A stretch of DNA of 64,000 nt from Hyphomicrobiales bacterium (GTDB taxonomy: Bacteria; Pseudomonadota; Alphaproteobacteria; Rhizobiales; Beijerinckiaceae): NCBI GenBank assembly GCA_027483945.1, contig JAIXTM010000018.1:372001-436000 (forward strand), read 5' to 3'. A model generated the notes under the pieces. It saw nothing but the letters and a program-made list of their open reading frames with translations, searched no databases and was not told the DNA's origin. Both the position numbers and the translations under genes were made by a program. Positions 62,180 to 64,000 of this stretch are shown piece after piece (the first letter of the stretch is position 1; every line of letters begins with the position of its first letter).

Positions 62180-64000
62180 ATGTCCCTTGCCTCCTCCACC
62201 GCCTCTGCCGCGCCCGCCGAAAGGCTGACTCTCGGCGTCGAAGGCATGACCTGCGCCTCCTGCGTGGCCCGCGTCGAAAAGGCGATCGCGCGCGTGCCCG
62301 GCGTCCGGTCGGCCTCGGTGAACCTCGCGACCGAGCGCGCCGACGTGACCTTTTCCGGGCCGGCCGATGCCGACGCGATCAAGGCCGCCATCGGCAAGAT
62401 CGGCTATGCGGCGCGGCCGATCGTCGCCGATACGGAGACCGCGGTCGACAGTCAGGCGAAGGACGCCGAGGCGGGCAAACTCAAGCGCGATCTTCTCGTC
62501 GCGGCGGTGCTGACCATTCCGCTTTTCGTGCTGGAAATGGGCGGACACCTCGTTCCGGCCTGGCATCACTGGGTCGGCTCGACCATCGGCACGCAGGCGA
62601 GCTGGATCGTCCAGTTCGTGCTGGCGACGATGGTGCTCGCCGGTCCAGGCCGGCGCTTCTTCGCCAAGGGTTTCCCGGCGCTCATGCGCGGTGCGCCCGA
62701 CATGAACGCGCTTGTCGCCGTGGGCACGCTGGCGGCCTGGACATACTCCACGGTCGCGACCTTCGCCCCCGGCCTGCTCCCTGCAGGCTCGACGCATGTC
62801 TATTTCGAGGCTGCGGCGGTCATCGTGACGCTGATCCTTGCCGGCCGGCTGCTCGAGGTCGGCGCGCGGGGCCGCACGAACCTTGCCGTGCGGCGGCTGA
62901 TCGGCCTGCGGCCGGCAACGGCCCACGTGCTCCGGAACGGCAGTACCGTGGAGATCCCGCTCGCCGCGGTCGCGGTTGGGGATTTGCTTCTCGTTCGGCC
63001 AGGAGACCGGGTACCCGTGGACGGCACGGTTACGGACGGGTCCTCGCACGTCGACGAATCCATGGTGAGCGGCGAGCCCATGCCCGTGGACAAGCAGACC
63101 GGAAGCGAGGTGATCGGCGGCACCGTCAACGGCGCGGGGGCCCTCACCGTGCGGGCGACGCGGGTCGGCGCCGATACGGTCCTGTCGCAGATCGTTCGCA
63201 TGGTCGAGGACGCGCAGGGCGCCAAGTTGCCGATCCAGGCACTGGTGGACCAGGTCACGGCCTGGTTCGTGCCGGCGATCATGGCGCTGGCCGCGCTGAC
63301 GTTCGGCGCATGGCTCGTCTTTGGCCCGGAACCGGCCTTGGCCTTCGCGCTCGTCAACGCCGTGGCCGTGCTCATCATCGCATGTCCATGCGCCATGGGA
63401 CTTGCCACGCCGACGGCCATCATGGTCGGGACAGGCCGCGCCGCCGAGCTCGGCGTGCTGTTCCGGCGTGGCGATGCGCTTCAGACGCTGAGCGGCGCCT
63501 CGGTTGTCGCCCTCGACAAGACCGGCACCCTTACAGAAGGCCGGCCGTCGCTCCGGGCGATTCATGCGGTGGGGAATAGCGATCCCGACGCGATCCTGCG
63601 TCTTGTGGCAGCGGCGGAGGCTCGCTCGGAGCATCCCGTCGCCCATGCGCTCGTGCAGGCGGCGCAAGCGCGGGGCCTGTCGCTGCCTCCCGCGGAGGAT
63701 TTCCGGGCCGAGGCCGGATTCGGAATCTTCGCCCGCGTCGACGGCCGCGACGTCGCTGTCGGAGCCGATCGGCTGATGCAGCGTCTGGAGCTCGATCCTG
63801 CGCCGCTCGCCGCCCAGGCCGAAGCACTGGCTGCCGAAGGCGCGACGCCGCTCTACGCCGCCATTGACGGCCGGCTTGCCGCCCTCATCGTCGTCGCCGA
63901 CGCGATCAAACCGACGACGCCGGCCGCCATTGCGGCGATGCACCGGCTTGGCCTCACTGTGGCGATGATCACCGGCGACAACCGCCACACGGCGGACGCC
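62180..64000 (+). CDS. copA: Copper-exporting P1B-type ATPase CopA (3' truncated)
   Basis: Exports Cu(I) from the cytoplasm. The first 607 residues are in the window. One N-terminal heavy-metal domain carries GMTCASC (Cys25, Cys28), and there are about six to eight membrane helices. The CPC ion-binding motif is at residues 402-404 (ACPCAMG), the phosphorylated Asp446 is in DKTGTLTEG, the P1B-specific SEHP lies at 483-486, and TGDN of the ATP-binding domain is at the window edge. The start ATG follows GGAG. The CueR-type promoter just upstream indicates copper induction. No cueR gene is present in this window. Confidence 0.95.
   Translation, partial: MSLASSTASAAPAERLTLGVEGMTCASCVARVEKAIARVPGVRSASVNLATERADVTFSGPADADAIKAAIGKIGYAARPIVADTETAVDSQAKDAEAGKLKRDLLVAAVLTIPLFVLEMGGHLVPAWHHWVGSTIGTQASWIVQFVLATMVLAGPGRRFFAKGFPALMRGAPDMNALVAVGTLAAWTYSTVATFAPGLLPAGSTHVYFEAAAVIVTLILAGRLLEVGARGRTNLAVRRLIGLRPATAHVLRNGSTVEIPLAAVAVGDLLLVRPGDRVPVDGTVTDGSSHVDESMVSGEPMPVDKQTGSEVIGGTVNGAGALTVRATRVGADTVLSQIVRMVEDAQGAKLPIQALVDQVTAWFVPAIMALAALTFGAWLVFGPEPALAFALVNAVAVLIIACPCAMGLATPTAIMVGTGRAAELGVLFRRGDALQTLSGASVVALDKTGTLTEGRPSLRAIHAVGNSDPDAILRLVAAAEARSEHPVAHALVQAAQARGLSLPPAEDFRAEAGFGIFARVDGRDVAVGADRLMQRLELDPAPLAAQAEALAAEGATPLYAAIDGRLAALIVVADAIKPTTPAAIAAMHRLGLTVAMITGDNRHTADA

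Noticed and set aside
62084-63988. A 634-codon open frame on the minus strand
   Set aside because: Lies opposite copA, whose CPC, DKTGT and SEHP motifs prove the plus strand is coding.

Overview
The window is GC-rich chromosomal DNA from an alphaproteobacterium, most likely in the Hyphomicrobiales (Rhizobiales). The best evidence is the circularly permuted two-piece tmRNA typical of alphaproteobacteria. Next to it lies the alphaproteobacterial form of the adaptor SspB. Small families that recur in that order also appear (DUF1285, DUF6111, DUF4169, a RHH_4-type protein, DUF2065 with hflKC). No insertion sequence, prophage or CRISPR array was seen. Genes are packed tightly, very often with ATGA or TGATG start/stop overlaps, and no stretch longer than about 250 bases lacks a gene.

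Layout. 1-6.4 kb: end of a GlcG/HbpS-like gene, mogA, a secreted Tyr/Asp-repeat protein, a BON-LysM protein, tRNA-Lys(CTT), a small lipoprotein, Nudix and PhzF-like genes, an EEP-family nuclease/phosphatase, and pdxY. 6.5-9.9 kb: a NitT/TauT-type ABC importer and a DedA protein. 10-20.2 kb: branched-chain amino acid synthesis. This holds a TetR-ilvC pair with a palindromic operator, and ilvB preceded by a leader peptide with a Leu-Ile-Leu-Val run and an intrinsic terminator (a classical attenuator). A racemase and a GST gene separate ilvB from ilvN, and a LysE exporter follows. A FAD monooxygenase and a saccharopine-dehydrogenase/DUF4166 fusion lie between the two ilv loci. 20.2-30 kb: a cold-shock gene, divergent miaA and serB-benE, then thyA-folA-hflK-hflC-DUF2065-degP and a CPBP protease. 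30.1-32.9 kb: tmRNA, sspB, fumC and two small genes. 32.9-42.7 kb: a coupled cca/CoA-pyrophosphatase operon and a divergent MoxR-DUF58-BatA/DUF4159-GATase-like operon.

43.4-59.2 kb is the most interesting part. A 13-gene minus-strand cluster runs from a HutC-type GntR regulator through a complete Liv-type importer to a MmgE/PrpD dehydratase, a PrpB-like lyase, HyuB, HyuA, an isochorismatase-fold hydrolase lacking the nucleophilic Cys, and a flavoprotein. The 11 genes from livH onward are almost all translationally coupled. A divergent pair encodes a LeuCD-like hydratase whose sequence departs from biosynthetic LeuCD. Read together, these genes suggest import of a small N-containing or carboxylated compound. 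This would be followed by ATP-dependent ring or amide opening, oxidation or reduction, methylcitrate-style dehydration and rehydration, and C-C cleavage. The substrate is unknown.

The window ends with a four-fold 21-bp-spaced GATTC (CcrM-type GANTC) array, a Nudix gene, a metallophosphoesterase, an acyltransferase, and the start of a copper P-type ATPase gene behind a textbook CueR/MerR-type promoter with a 19-bp spacer.
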